A stretch of 64,000 bases of DNA from Candidatus Gastranaerophilales bacterium (GTDB taxonomy: Bacteria > Cyanobacteriota > Vampirovibrionia > Gastranaerophilales > Gastranaerophilaceae), in contig CANQLJ010000001.1 in assembly GCA_947624685.1 (NCBI GenBank), forward strand, positions 62,001 through 126,000, in the 5' to 3' direction. Positions 1 through 9,632 of the stretch are shown one piece after another; position 1 is the stretch's first letter, and each line of letters opens with the position of its first letter. The notes beneath the pieces are model-generated. The model saw only the letters and a list, made by a program, of their open reading frames with translations. It made no database searches and had not been told where the DNA came from. Made by a program: the position numbers and the translations under genes.

Positions 1-1677
1 TTTGGTTCTCTCAAAAGCTCTATCGAATTTCTTTAAAGATACATCCCAGCCATAGGCTAAAAATTCGCCCCATGCTTTTAATTTTTTAATTCCTTTTAAA
101 TCTTGTTTATCAGCCCAATAAACTCTGTATAATTCTCTATATTTTTCATAGAAGCTTCTTTTGGGCATATCTTCTTTGCTTCTTAAAAATATAGCGCAGA
201 GTGCGGGAGCTAAGCTTAACGCCATAACAGTCGATATTGCAACTGATACCGCAATAGTTAAAGCAAATTGCTGATACATTTTCCCTGTAATCCCCGGGAT
301 AAATGCAACCGGAACAAACACCGCCATTAAGACTAATGATGTTGCAATGACCGCTCCCGATACTTCTTCCATAGATACCAGCGCCGCTTCTTTTGGCTTC
401 AAACCTAATTCAATGTGCCTTTGCACGTTTTCAACAACAACAATAGCATCATCGACAACGGTACCAACAGCAAGCACAAGCCCAAAGAGCGTTAAAATGT
501 TAATTGAAAAACCAAATGCGCTAAAAGCCGCAAATGTACCGATTAAAGATACAGGTATTGCGCAAAACGGAACAATACTTGCTCTCCAATCGCCAAGGAA
601 CAAATAAACCGTTGCAACAACGATTAACACCGCTAAAACTATGGCGTTTATTACTTCCGTCAATGAATCTTTAACCGAATCCGTTGCGTTATAAAATACA
701 TAATATGAAATGCCGTCAGGGAAAGATTTAGCAAGTTCTTCCATTCTCTTGTTGCATTTGTTAGCAACATCAATTGAATTTGCATAGGATAATTGCGTAA
801 CAGACATAACGGCAACCGATTTATTGTCGACTTTACCGTCCGTTACATAATTTTCCCCGGCAAGCTCTACTCTTGCAATATCTTTTAATCTTATGGTTTG
901 ACCTAAAGAGGAAGATCGAACAATGATGTTTTCAAATTCTTCAACAGTCTTAAGACGCCCGGGAGTCCTTAAAGTTAGCGCCATATCAACCATTTTTTCC
1001 ATCGGCTGATTACCCAAAGCGCCGGCTGAAACTTGTGCGTTTTGAGCCGAGATTGCAGCGGAAACTTCGGAAGCCGAAACATTTAAAGCTGCCATTTTTT
1101 GGCTGTCAAGCCAAATTCTCATTGCATAATCTTTTCCGCCAAAAACTTGAACTTCAGCTACCCCGTTTACTCTGGCTAATTCGTCTTTTAAATAAATTGC
1201 GGCATAGTTTGATAGTGTAACTAAATCAACGGAGTCATCGGGCGAATAAATGCCGTAATAGAGCAATCCACCGCCCCCTGTGTTTTGTTTAACCGTTAAA
1301 CCATACCTTGAAACATCCGATGGAAGCCTTGAAGTGACAAGAGAAACCTTGTTTTGAACGTTTACGACATTCATATCAGGGTCTGAACCTACTTCAAAAT
1401 ATATGGTTAAACAATATTGACCGTCTTTAGAGTCAGATGTCATATAAAGCATTCTTTCAACGCCGTTTACGGCCGATTCAATCGGAGCGGCAACGGTCGA
1501 CTCGATAACATCGGATGATGCTCCCATATAAGTAGCGCTTACTGTTACCTGCGGCGGAGTGATTGTGGGGTATTCTTCCAGAGGCAAGGTTTTTAGGGCA
1601 ATTAACCCGACAAGAATTATGACAATTGAAACAACGAAAGCAAATCTTGGTCTTTCAATAAAGAACTTTGAAAACAT
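1..1677 (-). CDS. RND efflux transporter permease (HAE1/AcrB-like), truncated by the window edge
   Basis: Inner-membrane proton-driven pump subunit of a tripartite efflux system. The 559 codons inside the window cover the N-terminal half; the rest lies beyond position 1. Seen: an N-terminal MFSKFFIERPRFA helix start typical of AcrB/MexB, the conserved 'LPLEEYPTITPPQV' stretch, and in TM4 the motif TVVDDAIVVVENV. The two Asp codons (448-453, residues 409-410) correspond to the proton-relay pair D407/D408 of AcrB. The ATG overlaps the adaptor stop by one base (TAATG), so the two genes are translationally coupled. Family is certain; substrate cannot be read from sequence. Confidence 0.95.
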   Translation of the reverse strand, partial: MFSKFFIERPRFAFVVSIVIILVGLIALKTLPLEEYPTITPPQVTVSATYMGASSDVIESTVAAPIESAVNGVERMLYMTSDSKDGQYCLTIYFEVGSDPDMNVVNVQNKVSLVTSRLPSDVSRYGLTVKQNTGGGGLLYYGIYSPDDSVDLVTLSNYAAIYLKDELARVNGVAEVQVFGGKDYAMRIWLDSQKMAALNVSASEVSAAISAQNAQVSAGALGNQPMEKMVDMALTLRTPGRLKTVEEFENIIVRSSSLGQTIRLKDIARVELAGENYVTDGKVDNKSVAVMSVTQLSYANSIDVANKCNKRMEELAKSFPDGISYYVFYNATDSVKDSLTEVINAIVLAVLIVVATVYLFLGDWRASIVPFCAIPVSLIGTFAAFSAFGFSINILTLFGLVLAVGTVVDDAIVVVENVQRHIELGLKPKEAALVSMEEVSGAVIATSLVLMAVFVPVAFIPGITGKMYQQFALTIAVSVAISTVMALSLAPALCAIFLRSKEDMPKRSFYEKYRELYRVYWADKQDLKGIKKLKAWGEFLAYGWDVSLKKFDRAFERTK

Positions 1678-2855
1678 TATTTATTGTCTCCTTCAATCGT
1701 TGAATCATCTTCGTTTTTTGACATTTCTTTAACTTTCATCTTAGGCATCAAGGATGTTAAAGATGAAGTAATAAACTTATCGCCTTCTTTTAAGCCATTA
1801 TTTGAATCTTCTTTTATGACCCAATAGTTTTCATATTGTCCGTCGTCTTTAAAATATCTTGTTTGAACAAGCCCGTTTTCATCAATTACATAGACATATT
1901 TTCCTTTTGTATCCTGTAAGACATAGTCTTGATGAACAACTAAGACATCTCTTTTTTTGTTTGAATATACTTTAACTTTGACAAAATCCCCGGGAATTAA
2001 GGTGTGATTGTCATTTTTAAATGTCGCTCTAAAATCCATAGTGCCTGTGGATTCTGAGATTTTATTATCCCAAAAATCTTGAACACCACTTATGGGGTAT
2101 GTTTCGCCGTTTGGCAAGATTATATGGACTTTAGTCGGTTTTGCTCCTTTTTGGGGGATAAAATCGTCTTGTCTTAATTTTGCAAATTGCTTAGAATCGA
2201 CACTATATTTTACATAAATCGGGTTTGTTTTAACAACGGTTGTTAAAACTCCCGATTGCATATTGACGTAATTTCCTTCTTGGATGTTTAATGCGCCCAT
2301 TTTACCATCAACAGGGCTTGTGATTTTTGTATAGCCATAATTTCTTTTTGCTTCGGCCAGTTGAGCGTTTGCCGCTTTCAAAGAGGCTTCCGTTGACATT
2401 TTATCAGCATATAAGCCGTCATAGGTTGATTTTGAAATAAAATCTTTTTCAACTAATTCCGCACCTCTGTCATAATCTCTTTTTGCTTTATATGAGGCGG
2501 CTTTTGCGCTTTCTAAGTCTGCTTGAGCTTTATGGAGATTATTTAGATATTGAGTAGGTTCTATTGTCAAAAGAACCTGACCTTTTTTAACATAATCTCC
2601 TTCTTTAAAATGCTTCTTTTGCAAATATCCGTCAATTCTTGCTATGATATCAACTTTATCAATAGATTGGACACGCCCGGGGATTTCAATTGAAGGGCGC
2701 ATTTCAATTTGTTTTACCGTATCTGTTTCAACTTCTTTTACGCTTGTTAATTGAAGCTGTTTTGCTCTTTGTATTTCGGATATTTTTGTCATTGTAAAAC
2801 GCATTGTAACAAGGCAAATTACAACAATAGAGACTATTAACAATATTTTTTTCAT
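1677..2855 (-). CDS. RND periplasmic adaptor (membrane fusion protein, HlyD/AcrA family)
   Basis: Periplasmic adaptor linking the RND pump encoded immediately downstream to an outer-membrane channel. 392 aa. Seen: an N-terminal hydrophobic anchor (about residues 4-20), the first half of a lipoyl/barrel-sandwich domain (GRVQSIDKVDIIARIDGYL, then EGDYVKKGQVLLTIEP, about residues 60-100), a predicted alpha-helical hairpin (about 103-170), the second half of the lipoyl fold (ITSPVDGKMGALNIQEGNYV), then beta-barrel and membrane-proximal regions. No lipobox is visible, so it is probably an anchored rather than lipidated adaptor. No TolC-like gene is present in the window. Confidence 0.93.
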   Translation of the reverse strand: MKKILLIVSIVVICLVTMRFTMTKISEIQRAKQLQLTSVKEVETDTVKQIEMRPSIEIPGRVQSIDKVDIIARIDGYLQKKHFKEGDYVKKGQVLLTIEPTQYLNNLHKAQADLESAKAASYKAKRDYDRGAELVEKDFISKSTYDGLYADKMSTEASLKAANAQLAEAKRNYGYTKITSPVDGKMGALNIQEGNYVNMQSGVLTTVVKTNPIYVKYSVDSKQFAKLRQDDFIPQKGAKPTKVHIILPNGETYPISGVQDFWDNKISESTGTMDFRATFKNDNHTLIPGDFVKVKVYSNKKRDVLVVHQDYVLQDTKGKYVYVIDENGLVQTRYFKDDGQYENYWVIKEDSNNGLKEGDKFITSSLTSLMPKMKVKEMSKNEDDSTIEGDNK

Positions 2856-3098
2856 TTCTGTAAACCCACAAGTCTAAAAACTTACCATAATCAAATTTAA
2901 CATAACCTGCTTCAAACAAAAAATTTTGTAACAAATTAAATATTTAGATGAGCATGGTACAGATTTGATTGTAATATGCTGAATTTTATTTTTCAAATTA
3001 TCTTTATTGATAATATTTAATTTGTACAATAGGGCAATTTAAAAAATATCAAAATTGAGATAATGAAATTAACCCCTGAAGAATTAAGGAGGCGAAAA

Positions 3099-3263
3099 AT
3101 GGAAAGAATCAAAAGCCTGTTTAAAAATCTCTCTTTAGAAACCGAAAAATATAATAAAAATGCAAAAAACCCGTTTTTGGAAAATAACTTTGAATATAAT
3201 CCTTTTAAATCAATATATGAGCAGACTTATATCTGGGTTGAAAAAACCGCCAAAGAACGCTAA
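3099..3263 (+). CDS. small hypothetical protein, 54 aa
   Basis: Unrecognised small basic protein (MERIKSLFKNLSLETEKYNK...). The open frame extends upstream to an ATG at 3063, but the start at 3099 is chosen because a near-perfect Shine-Dalgarno AAGGAGG (3086-3092) lies six bases before it, whereas nothing comparable precedes 3063. No membrane segment or known motif. It sits alone between two minus-strand operons and is followed directly by a strong hairpin terminator, which supports it being a real transcribed unit. Function unknown. Confidence 0.6.
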   Translation: MERIKSLFKNLSLETEKYNKNAKNPFLENNFEYNPFKSIYEQTYIWVEKTAKER

Positions 3264-3270
3264 AACGCTA

Positions 3271-3303
3271 AACGCAATAGAATAAAATCTATTGCGTTTT
3301 TAA
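3271..3303. terminator. intrinsic terminator, convergent genes
   Basis: Perfect 11-bp inverted repeat AACGCAATAGA / TCTATTGCGTT (3271-3281 and 3288-3298) with a six-base loop, followed on the plus strand by a T run. It ends the small plus-strand gene and overlaps the last codons of the minus-strand ABC permease, so it may serve both directions. Confidence 0.85.
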
Positions 3304-4410
3304 TTTAAAACTCAATCTTGCAAAATAAAACATCAAAACACTTATTATCATAAGAGGAATAAGGTTTTCTATAACCGTAACAAAATCCATCGCCTTAAAA
3401 TAAATCCCTTTAATAATAAGCATATAATACCTTATCGGGTTCAATAAACTTATATATTGAAAAAATAGCGGCATATCTTCAACGGGCGAAACAAAGCCCG
3501 ACAATAATACGGCGGGAGTTTGAAAGGCAAAAACCCCTAAAATCGCCTGCTGCTGGGTATAAGAAAAAGAAGAAATAAAAAGCCCCAGAGCAACAATTGA
3601 AACAAGAGAAACAAAATTTGCAATTAAATATAATATAACAGACCCTAAAAACGGCACTTTAAAACAAAATACGATAATTAAAGTTATTACAATGCTTGAA
3701 ACAAAAGCAACGATGACCGCCGGCAGGGTTTTTGAAAATAATATTTCATCATTTGTTAATGGGCTTACCATAAGCTGGTTAAATGTTCCCAGTTCTCTTT
3801 CTCTTGCGATAGATAGGGCGGAGAGCAACAAACACAACACTAAAGAGAGCATAACAATTAAACTCACGGTCAAAAACCACTTATATTCAATATTGGGGTT
3901 AAACCAATTTCTTGTAATTACGTTTATTTTTGGCTTTTTTATATTTTTATTGTCGTTTTCCAATTCATCACTAAATGAACTTATAATGCTATTTGCATAA
4001 TTGGAAGCTAATGTCGCTGAATTTGTCTGTCTGCCGTCTGATATAATTAAAATTTCGCTCGGTTTATTTTTTTTGATATTTTCTTCAAAATCGTTTTGGA
4101 TAATCATTGCGATTTGGGATTTTTTTAAATCTATATCATCTTTTAATTCTTTTGGGGTTTTTGAAAAATATATTTTTCTAAACCAGATTGAATCATAAAA
4201 CCTTGAAATCAATTCTCTTGAATAGTATGAATTGGAATAATCCAAAACCGACATATCAATATTTCTTACTTCAAGCGTTATGGCATGCGCAAAAACCAAA
4301 AGCTGCAATATCGGAGGGGTTATTATAAGGGCTCTGTTTTTCGGGTCTTTAAAAATCGTTAAAAATTCTTTTTTAATTAACGCTAAAATTCGAGTCAATC
4401 TTTTGTGCAT
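3289..4410 (-). CDS. ABC-2 type transporter permease (YbhR-like)
   Basis: Second permease of a three-gene ABC exporter operon. 373 aa with the ABC-2 layout: one N-terminal TM helix (about residues 27-47), a large extracytoplasmic domain (about 50-175) and five or six TM helices in the C-terminal half, including the 'RERELGTFNQLMVSPL' loop that marks this family. Its start overlaps the end of the preceding permease by 16 bases. Gene order (tandem ATPase, permease, permease) matches E. coli ybhF-ybhS-ybhR. Substrate unknown; drug or lipid export is typical of the family. Confidence 0.88.
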   Translation of the reverse strand: MHKRLTRILALIKKEFLTIFKDPKNRALIITPPILQLLVFAHAITLEVRNIDMSVLDYSNSYYSRELISRFYDSIWFRKIYFSKTPKELKDDIDLKKSQIAMIIQNDFEENIKKNKPSEILIISDGRQTNSATLASNYANSIISSFSDELENDNKNIKKPKINVITRNWFNPNIEYKWFLTVSLIVMLSLVLCLLLSALSIARERELGTFNQLMVSPLTNDEILFSKTLPAVIVAFVSSIVITLIIVFCFKVPFLGSVILYLIANFVSLVSIVALGLFISSFSYTQQQAILGVFAFQTPAVLLSGFVSPVEDMPLFFQYISLLNPIRYYMLIIKGIYFKAMDFVTVIENLIPLMIISVLMFYFARLSFKLKTQ

Positions 4411-5516
4411 TTTTCAAGCCTCAAATTGATGTTGTTATAGACAATTATGGCCAAAATTGCCCCAAGAATCGTTAAAAAAACGGAATTAATTAAAACGATT
4501 TTGGGTATCGTTCCTGCCATAAATTCGCTTTGGATAAATGTTATAAAGTACCTCGGGGGCAAAATCGTTGTTAAATATTGAAAAATTTTTGGCATGGAAG
4601 ATATCGGATAAATCAGCCCCGAAAGCATTAGCGCAGGCAGAAGCCCAAAAGATAAAGCCATTTGAGAGGAGCTAAATTGTTCTTTAAAAGATGAACTAAT
4701 CACAAGCCCGACACCCAAACAGCAAAAAAGATACAATGCCCCAACCATAAGCAAAATTAGGATATTTCCTCTAAATGGAATTTTAAAAACCACAATACAA
4801 AGAAAAATATTAAAAATAAAAGACCCCATACCTAAAACAAAATAGGGGATGTATTTTCCGACAACAAAATTCAATTTTGTGATGTTTGTTGAAAACAATG
4901 CTTCAATCGTTCCTCTCTCCCATTCTCTTGAAATTACAAGAGCCGTTAAAAGCATCCCGATAAGATTCATTGTGACAGCGAGTGAGCCGGGCAAAATAAA
5001 ATAATGAGAATTAATATCTTGGTTATACCAGAAGCGAATGTCGCTTTGAATTAGAGGCGGGGTTAACGTATTTTTAAAATCGCTTGATTGATTAAGCCAA
5101 AGATTAACGATTGAATTAGTGTAGCTTGAGACAAAATTGGCAAGATTCGCTTCCGACCCGTCGGTTATTACAAAAACATCGGCGGAATTATTTTTCATTA
5201 AATTTTTTGTAAAATCGTTTGGGAAAATCACACCCCCTTTTAATTTTGAATTGGCAATTTCAAGGTACATTTCATCTTTTGATTCAAAATATTTTGTTTT
5301 AACATAGTCACTATGGTCAAAAGAATTGATTAATGTTGAAATTTTAGGGTTATTATCGTCATTTTTAATTCCCAGAGTAATTTTTACGGTATCAAGATTC
5401 ACCGCATAGCGATATAAAATTAAAATTATAAAAGGCAGAACAAAAGCAATTAAAATGCTTGAAAAATCTCTTATAATCTGATAAAACTCTTTTTTAATTA
5501 ATGCAAGATATATCAT
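4395..5516 (-). CDS. ABC-2 type transporter permease (YbhS-like)
   Basis: First permease of the ABC exporter. 373 aa, same architecture as its downstream partner: N-terminal TM (about 18-38), long soluble loop, then a C-terminal membrane domain with 'SREWERGTIEALFSTNI', the equivalent of the coupling-helix region in YbhS. It begins three bases after the ATPase stop and overlaps the next permease, so all three genes form one transcript. The two permeases probably form a heterodimer. Confidence 0.88.
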   Translation of the reverse strand: MIYLALIKKEFYQIIRDFSSILIAFVLPFIILILYRYAVNLDTVKITLGIKNDDNNPKISTLINSFDHSDYVKTKYFESKDEMYLEIANSKLKGGVIFPNDFTKNLMKNNSADVFVITDGSEANLANFVSSYTNSIVNLWLNQSSDFKNTLTPPLIQSDIRFWYNQDINSHYFILPGSLAVTMNLIGMLLTALVISREWERGTIEALFSTNITKLNFVVGKYIPYFVLGMGSFIFNIFLCIVVFKIPFRGNILILLMVGALYLFCCLGVGLVISSSFKEQFSSSQMALSFGLLPALMLSGLIYPISSMPKIFQYLTTILPPRYFITFIQSEFMAGTIPKIVLINSVFLTILGAILAIIVYNNINLRLEKCTKD

Positions 5517-5519
5517 TTT

Positions 5520-7025
5520 TCACTTTTGCGCCTTTTTTAAATTAATCATTTTGATAAATGCTTCATTCATATCTTTGGCATTTGCTTGTTTTATAAGGTT
5601 ATTTGGAGTATCAAGAGCAATAATTTCACCGTTATAAAAAAGAGAAATATTGTCGCAAAATTTCGCTTCATCCATAAAATGCGTTGTCACAAGTACGCTC
5701 ACGCCGATATCAGCCAGCGCTTTTATATGATTCCAAAACTCCCTTCTTTGTATGGCGTCCACTCCCGAGGTCGGTTCATCCAAAAATAAAACGGGTGGCT
5801 CATGGATTAAAGCACAAGCCAGAGAAAGCCTTTGTTTATAGCCTAAAGGAAGAAGGGATGTCATTTCATCTTTATATTGCTCAAGTTCAAAAACTTTTAT
5901 CATCCTCTCTATTTTTTCTTTTTTGTTTTTACCGAAAAGCCCGTAGATTCCTGAAAAAAATTCTAAGTTATCAAGCAAAGATAATCTTGAATAAAGGGAA
6001 AATTTTTGAGCCATATAGCCGAGATACTGCCTTGCTTTATGGGGCTGTTTTTCAACATCAACTCCCATAATAAAGCCTTTGCCCGACGTTGGTTTTAAAA
6101 GAGCGCACATCATTTTAAATGTTGTTGATTTTCCCGCACCATTTGGGCCTAAGAGTCCAAAAATCTCTCCTTTTTTAATACAGAAAGAATTGTTTTTCAC
6201 CGCCCAAAAACCGTTAAAATTTTTTGATAAATTATCCGCCAAAACGCAGCATCTTTCGTTGTGTTCTATAAGATGATAATTCTTTGCAACAAGGGACTCT
6301 TTTTCCTTGTAGCCTCCCATAAGTTCAATTACTTTGTTTTCAAAAACTTCATAATTTTGCCCCAAATCTTTTGTGCGCCCGTCGAAAATAACCTTTCCTT
6401 TATCCAAAATCACGCAAATATCAAAATTGAAAGCTTCATCAAGGTATGAACTTGACCAGATAACGGTTGTATTTTTCGATATTGTTTTTCGAACTAAATC
6501 CAACAGTTCAAGGCGAGATAAAGGGTCAACACCTACCGACGGTTCATCTAAAATCAATAACTTTGGTTCACCTAAAAGAGCGCAAGCCAGCCCGAGCTTT
6601 TGTTTCATTCCGCCCGAGAGGTCTTGAGCAAGACGCTTTTTGAATGGTTTTAGAGTGGTAAACTCGAGCAGTTTATCAAAATTAGCATAATTTGCGGAAT
6701 TTCTTTTTAATTTGGAATAAAGGTTTAAATTTTCTTCGACGGTTAAATCTTCGTATAAGCCGAATTTTTGAGGCATATACCCTATTTGATTAAGGATTTT
6801 TTCTTTGTCGGAATCGTTTTTCGGATTTAATTCAAGAGTAACTATTTCGCCTTTTGTTGCGCATAATAATCCCGCAACAAGGCGCAATAATGTTGTTTTA
6901 CCTGCACCGTCCGCACCTAAAAGAGCAATTATCGCGCCTTTTTTGAGCGCAAGATTAATATCATCAAGCGCAACATCCGATAAAAAGGACTTTGACAGAT
7001 TTTTTGTTACAATAGCATTTTCCAT
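5520..7025 (-). CDS. ybhF: ABC transporter ATP-binding protein with two fused ATPase domains (YbhF-like)
   Basis: Energising subunit of the exporter, 501 aa carrying two complete nucleotide-binding domains. Domain 1: Walker A GADGAGKTT (about residues 37-45), signature LSGGMKQ, Walker B LLILDEPSVGVDP. Domain 2: Walker A GPNGAGKST, an atypical signature LPLGYKQ, Walker B VLFLDEPTSGVD. The GADGAGKT Walker A and the LPLG-Y/F-KQ second signature are hallmarks of YbhF. The HlyD-type adaptor that accompanies E. coli ybhFSR (ybhG) is not in this operon; the nearest adaptor belongs to the neighbouring RND pair. Confidence 0.9.
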   Translation of the reverse strand: MENAIVTKNLSKSFLSDVALDDINLALKKGAIIALLGADGAGKTTLLRLVAGLLCATKGEIVTLELNPKNDSDKEKILNQIGYMPQKFGLYEDLTVEENLNLYSKLKRNSANYANFDKLLEFTTLKPFKKRLAQDLSGGMKQKLGLACALLGEPKLLILDEPSVGVDPLSRLELLDLVRKTISKNTTVIWSSSYLDEAFNFDICVILDKGKVIFDGRTKDLGQNYEVFENKVIELMGGYKEKESLVAKNYHLIEHNERCCVLADNLSKNFNGFWAVKNNSFCIKKGEIFGLLGPNGAGKSTTFKMMCALLKPTSGKGFIMGVDVEKQPHKARQYLGYMAQKFSLYSRLSLLDNLEFFSGIYGLFGKNKKEKIERMIKVFELEQYKDEMTSLLPLGYKQRLSLACALIHEPPVLFLDEPTSGVDAIQRREFWNHIKALADIGVSVLVTTHFMDEAKFCDNISLFYNGEIIALDTPNNLIKQANAKDMNEAFIKMINLKKAQK

Positions 7026-7121
7026 TAAATTACCCGATTTTAGCCAATTTGTGCTATTTTATTTTTAAAGCCAAAATAAGGTAATTTGAATTAGCAAAAA
7101 AACTTAGTGCTTTTAGGTAAT

Positions 7122-7376
7122 TTAAGCTAAAATATCGATGATTTTATTTTCGCTCATCGCTTTAATTGCGCTATCTGCCGTTTTCTTTGCGTTTGCTGCG
7201 ATATGGTAGCCTTCCTGAAAAGTCGGAATTGAAGAATCATCGCTATATAAAGCTAATTTTGCGTTTTGATTTTCCATAATGATTCTGCAGCAATCGGGCG
7301 TCACTTCGTTAATTTGCTTTATGTAATTAGGGTTTATATAAGTGTTTTGATATTTTATAAAACCTAAATTGTTCAT
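7122..7376 (-). CDS. hypothetical protein, 84 aa
   Basis: Unrecognised small soluble protein (MNNLGFIKYQNTYINPNYIKQ...) with two adjacent cysteines in the middle and a helical, alanine-rich C-terminal third. It has a good ribosome site (AAGGAAG six bases before the ATG, read on the minus strand). It lies alone between the ABC exporter operon and the 693-aa gene. No function can be assigned. Confidence 0.6.
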   Translation of the reverse strand: MNNLGFIKYQNTYINPNYIKQINEVTPDCCRIIMENQNAKLALYSDDSSIPTFQEGYHIAANAKKTADSAIKAMSENKIIDILA

Positions 7377-7490
7377 AAAATCTTCCTTTTTATTTTATTT
7401 ACGGATAAATTATAGCATACGTTTTTTTAAAACAAAACAAAGAAGCCAAGTTATTTGTATGTTGTTTATTGATATTTTTAGATGGTTTTA

Positions 7491-9572
7491 TTATTTTTTG
7501 GAAGATTTATTGCCTTTAACCACATGCTTATATTCTTTTTCGCTTAGGCCGTTATAAAAATCAACAATAACTTTTTTCATTTTAATATCTTTTATCGCGT
7601 CAATTCCGTCTTTAAAATACGTATCCACCGCGCTTATTGCCTTTTTATAGCTTTGGAGAAATTCATCGCATTTTGCCCTATTCCAAACTTCGGCGCAATA
7701 ATTATCGACTATTTCTTGGTCTTGGGGCGATAAATCGAGCATGGCACATTTTTTTGAAAAAACTTGCTGTACTTCTTTATCGTTATTATAAAGCTCCTGC
7801 GCAATATCGAGAGTGTTTTTGCTGCAGTGCCACAAGATTTTTTCAAACAGTTCTTTTCTTTCTTTAAATTTGCGGGGTTTACCCACGACATATTGCGCCG
7901 GAGCCATTTTTTGGATAAGTTCACGATTCAAAAGTGTTTTTTGTATAAAATCCCTGTTTTTCTTGATTCTAAGGTCGATAAATCTGTCTCTGCCGTCATT
8001 GGAAAAAATTCCTTCCGGGATAATATCCAGTTCTCCTTGAGCAATTTTTAATAAAATATCTTGTTCACAAACCCCCGATGCCTTTGAAAAATCAACAAAT
8101 GAGATTGTATAGGGGTTATTTTCTCTTATATTCATAAGGGTTTTTCTTGTTTTAAATTTTGAAATATCAACATAGGCCGTATCATTCGTTTCTTTATTGT
8201 CGGCTGTGGCAAGGCCTTTGTCCCCTTTTTCGTCCCCTTTTGATTCAATTTTACCGTCGATTTTATTTTGCAAAATCAGTCTTTTAAGGGCCGAAGAAGT
8301 GCAAAATCCTAATTTATCAAGATAGTCGCTTGGAACATACAAAGGAAGTTTTAAATCATTATCGGATAAAACATAGTATTTTGAAGGCAGACATTTTGTT
8401 CTTTTCCAGTCTGCGTTTTTATCTTTTGCAATTATTTTTGAATCTTGCATATTAGGGTTATTATAATAGCCTAATCTGAATGTTCCAAAGACGTTAAAGT
8501 TTTGTATTTCGCTACAATCCGCAAGCTCGAGAGTTTTTTTATAGTCTTCATTTCGAGATACAAATTTATGGGTCTTTAGGCCTAATTTATGGAATTCTTC
8601 CGGAGTTATTTTGAAAATTTTACACAAAAAGTCGACGCTGCGGACTTTTCCTTGTGCAGATTTAAGAAAATCCATTGTTTCTTTTGTTGCTTCGTCGGTT
8701 AAATCAATAAACACGGAAAGATTATTAAATTTAAAAGTCTTTATAAGCCCCATTTTCTTAAGCTCGTTTATGACATCGCGAACGGAATTATTCATTTCAA
8801 AATCCTGTGCAACATAAGACCAATCGCAAGCGCCGCCAAGGTCTAAAAGTTCATCTTTGGTGCCTATGGTAATGATGGGTTTATCTTTTGCCGCGGTTTT
8901 ATAGTTTTCTTTAAGCGAATTATGATATTGGTCTAAACCGTTAATTAAAGTGTCGATTTCAAGGGCTTTTCTTTCAATCAATAAATTATATTCATTGATT
9001 TTTTCTTGTAATTTTGATTTCAATTTTTCAATATCAAAATCATATTCAAGCATATTTAACGACAAACATCTTAAGAAATAGTCTTTTTCCTGTTGTTCTT
9101 TTGTGCTTGAAAAATCATAATCTTTTGTTGCATTTTTCAAAAACTCATACATTTCAAAACTGTATTTTTTTGAAATTTTATTTCTTTTTTCGTCTGCTCT
9201 CATCTTTTTGAGCGCCGAAAGGTATTCAAAAATGATATTATCGAGTTCGTCTTTTTTATCATCAAGAGAATTTAAAATATCAATTTTTGCGTTTAAAATT
9301 TTAATTTGGTCTTTTAAATATGAAATTCTTTTGTTGTTGGAGTCGATTTTTTCGCTTACAAGAAGCTTTTGTTTTTCATATTTTTCTTCAATCATTTTAA
9401 TATCAGAATCATTTTTCTCTTTTGATTCTTCGATTGAGCCTTTAAAATTAATAGGATTTGATTTATTTAGATTTTTATTAAAATTTATACCTAAATTACC
9501 ATTAAGATATTTAAATCCAGAAAAAGCAGCGATTTTCATATTTTTTCCATTCCATTTCTTTTTTATATTCAT
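7491..9572 (-). CDS. hypothetical protein with N-terminal INFKG motif and coiled coil, 693 aa
   Basis: Large protein of unknown function. Seen: a short N-terminal segment ending in NPINFKG (residues 39-45), a motif I associate with Gastranaerophilales proteins; a charged coiled-coil region (about 50-115) and another helical stretch (about 165-225); then a mixed alpha/beta region without a motif I recognise. No signal peptide or TM helix. A second in-frame ATG at 9539 (MKIAAFSGF...) is preceded by a purine-rich GGAATGGA and may be the real start, giving 682 aa. Single gene, same strand as its neighbours. Confidence 0.75.
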   Translation of the reverse strand: MNIKKKWNGKNMKIAAFSGFKYLNGNLGINFNKNLNKSNPINFKGSIEESKEKNDSDIKMIEEKYEKQKLLVSEKIDSNNKRISYLKDQIKILNAKIDILNSLDDKKDELDNIIFEYLSALKKMRADEKRNKISKKYSFEMYEFLKNATKDYDFSSTKEQQEKDYFLRCLSLNMLEYDFDIEKLKSKLQEKINEYNLLIERKALEIDTLINGLDQYHNSLKENYKTAAKDKPIITIGTKDELLDLGGACDWSYVAQDFEMNNSVRDVINELKKMGLIKTFKFNNLSVFIDLTDEATKETMDFLKSAQGKVRSVDFLCKIFKITPEEFHKLGLKTHKFVSRNEDYKKTLELADCSEIQNFNVFGTFRLGYYNNPNMQDSKIIAKDKNADWKRTKCLPSKYYVLSDNDLKLPLYVPSDYLDKLGFCTSSALKRLILQNKIDGKIESKGDEKGDKGLATADNKETNDTAYVDISKFKTRKTLMNIRENNPYTISFVDFSKASGVCEQDILLKIAQGELDIIPEGIFSNDGRDRFIDLRIKKNRDFIQKTLLNRELIQKMAPAQYVVGKPRKFKERKELFEKILWHCSKNTLDIAQELYNNDKEVQQVFSKKCAMLDLSPQDQEIVDNYCAEVWNRAKCDEFLQSYKKAISAVDTYFKDGIDAIKDIKMKKVIVDFYNGLSEKEYKHVVKGNKSSKK

Positions 9573-9632
9573 ATAAAAGCCGTGAAAAAATATTTTTGTT
9601 ATATGAAATGAAACAAAATGGAATTAATTATT

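Noticed and set aside
5684-6070. 128-codon plus-strand frame inside the ABC ATPase gene, and other long antisense frames such as those at 9691 and 41645
   Set aside because: Fully inside well-supported genes on the other strand, with no ribosome sites or family features.
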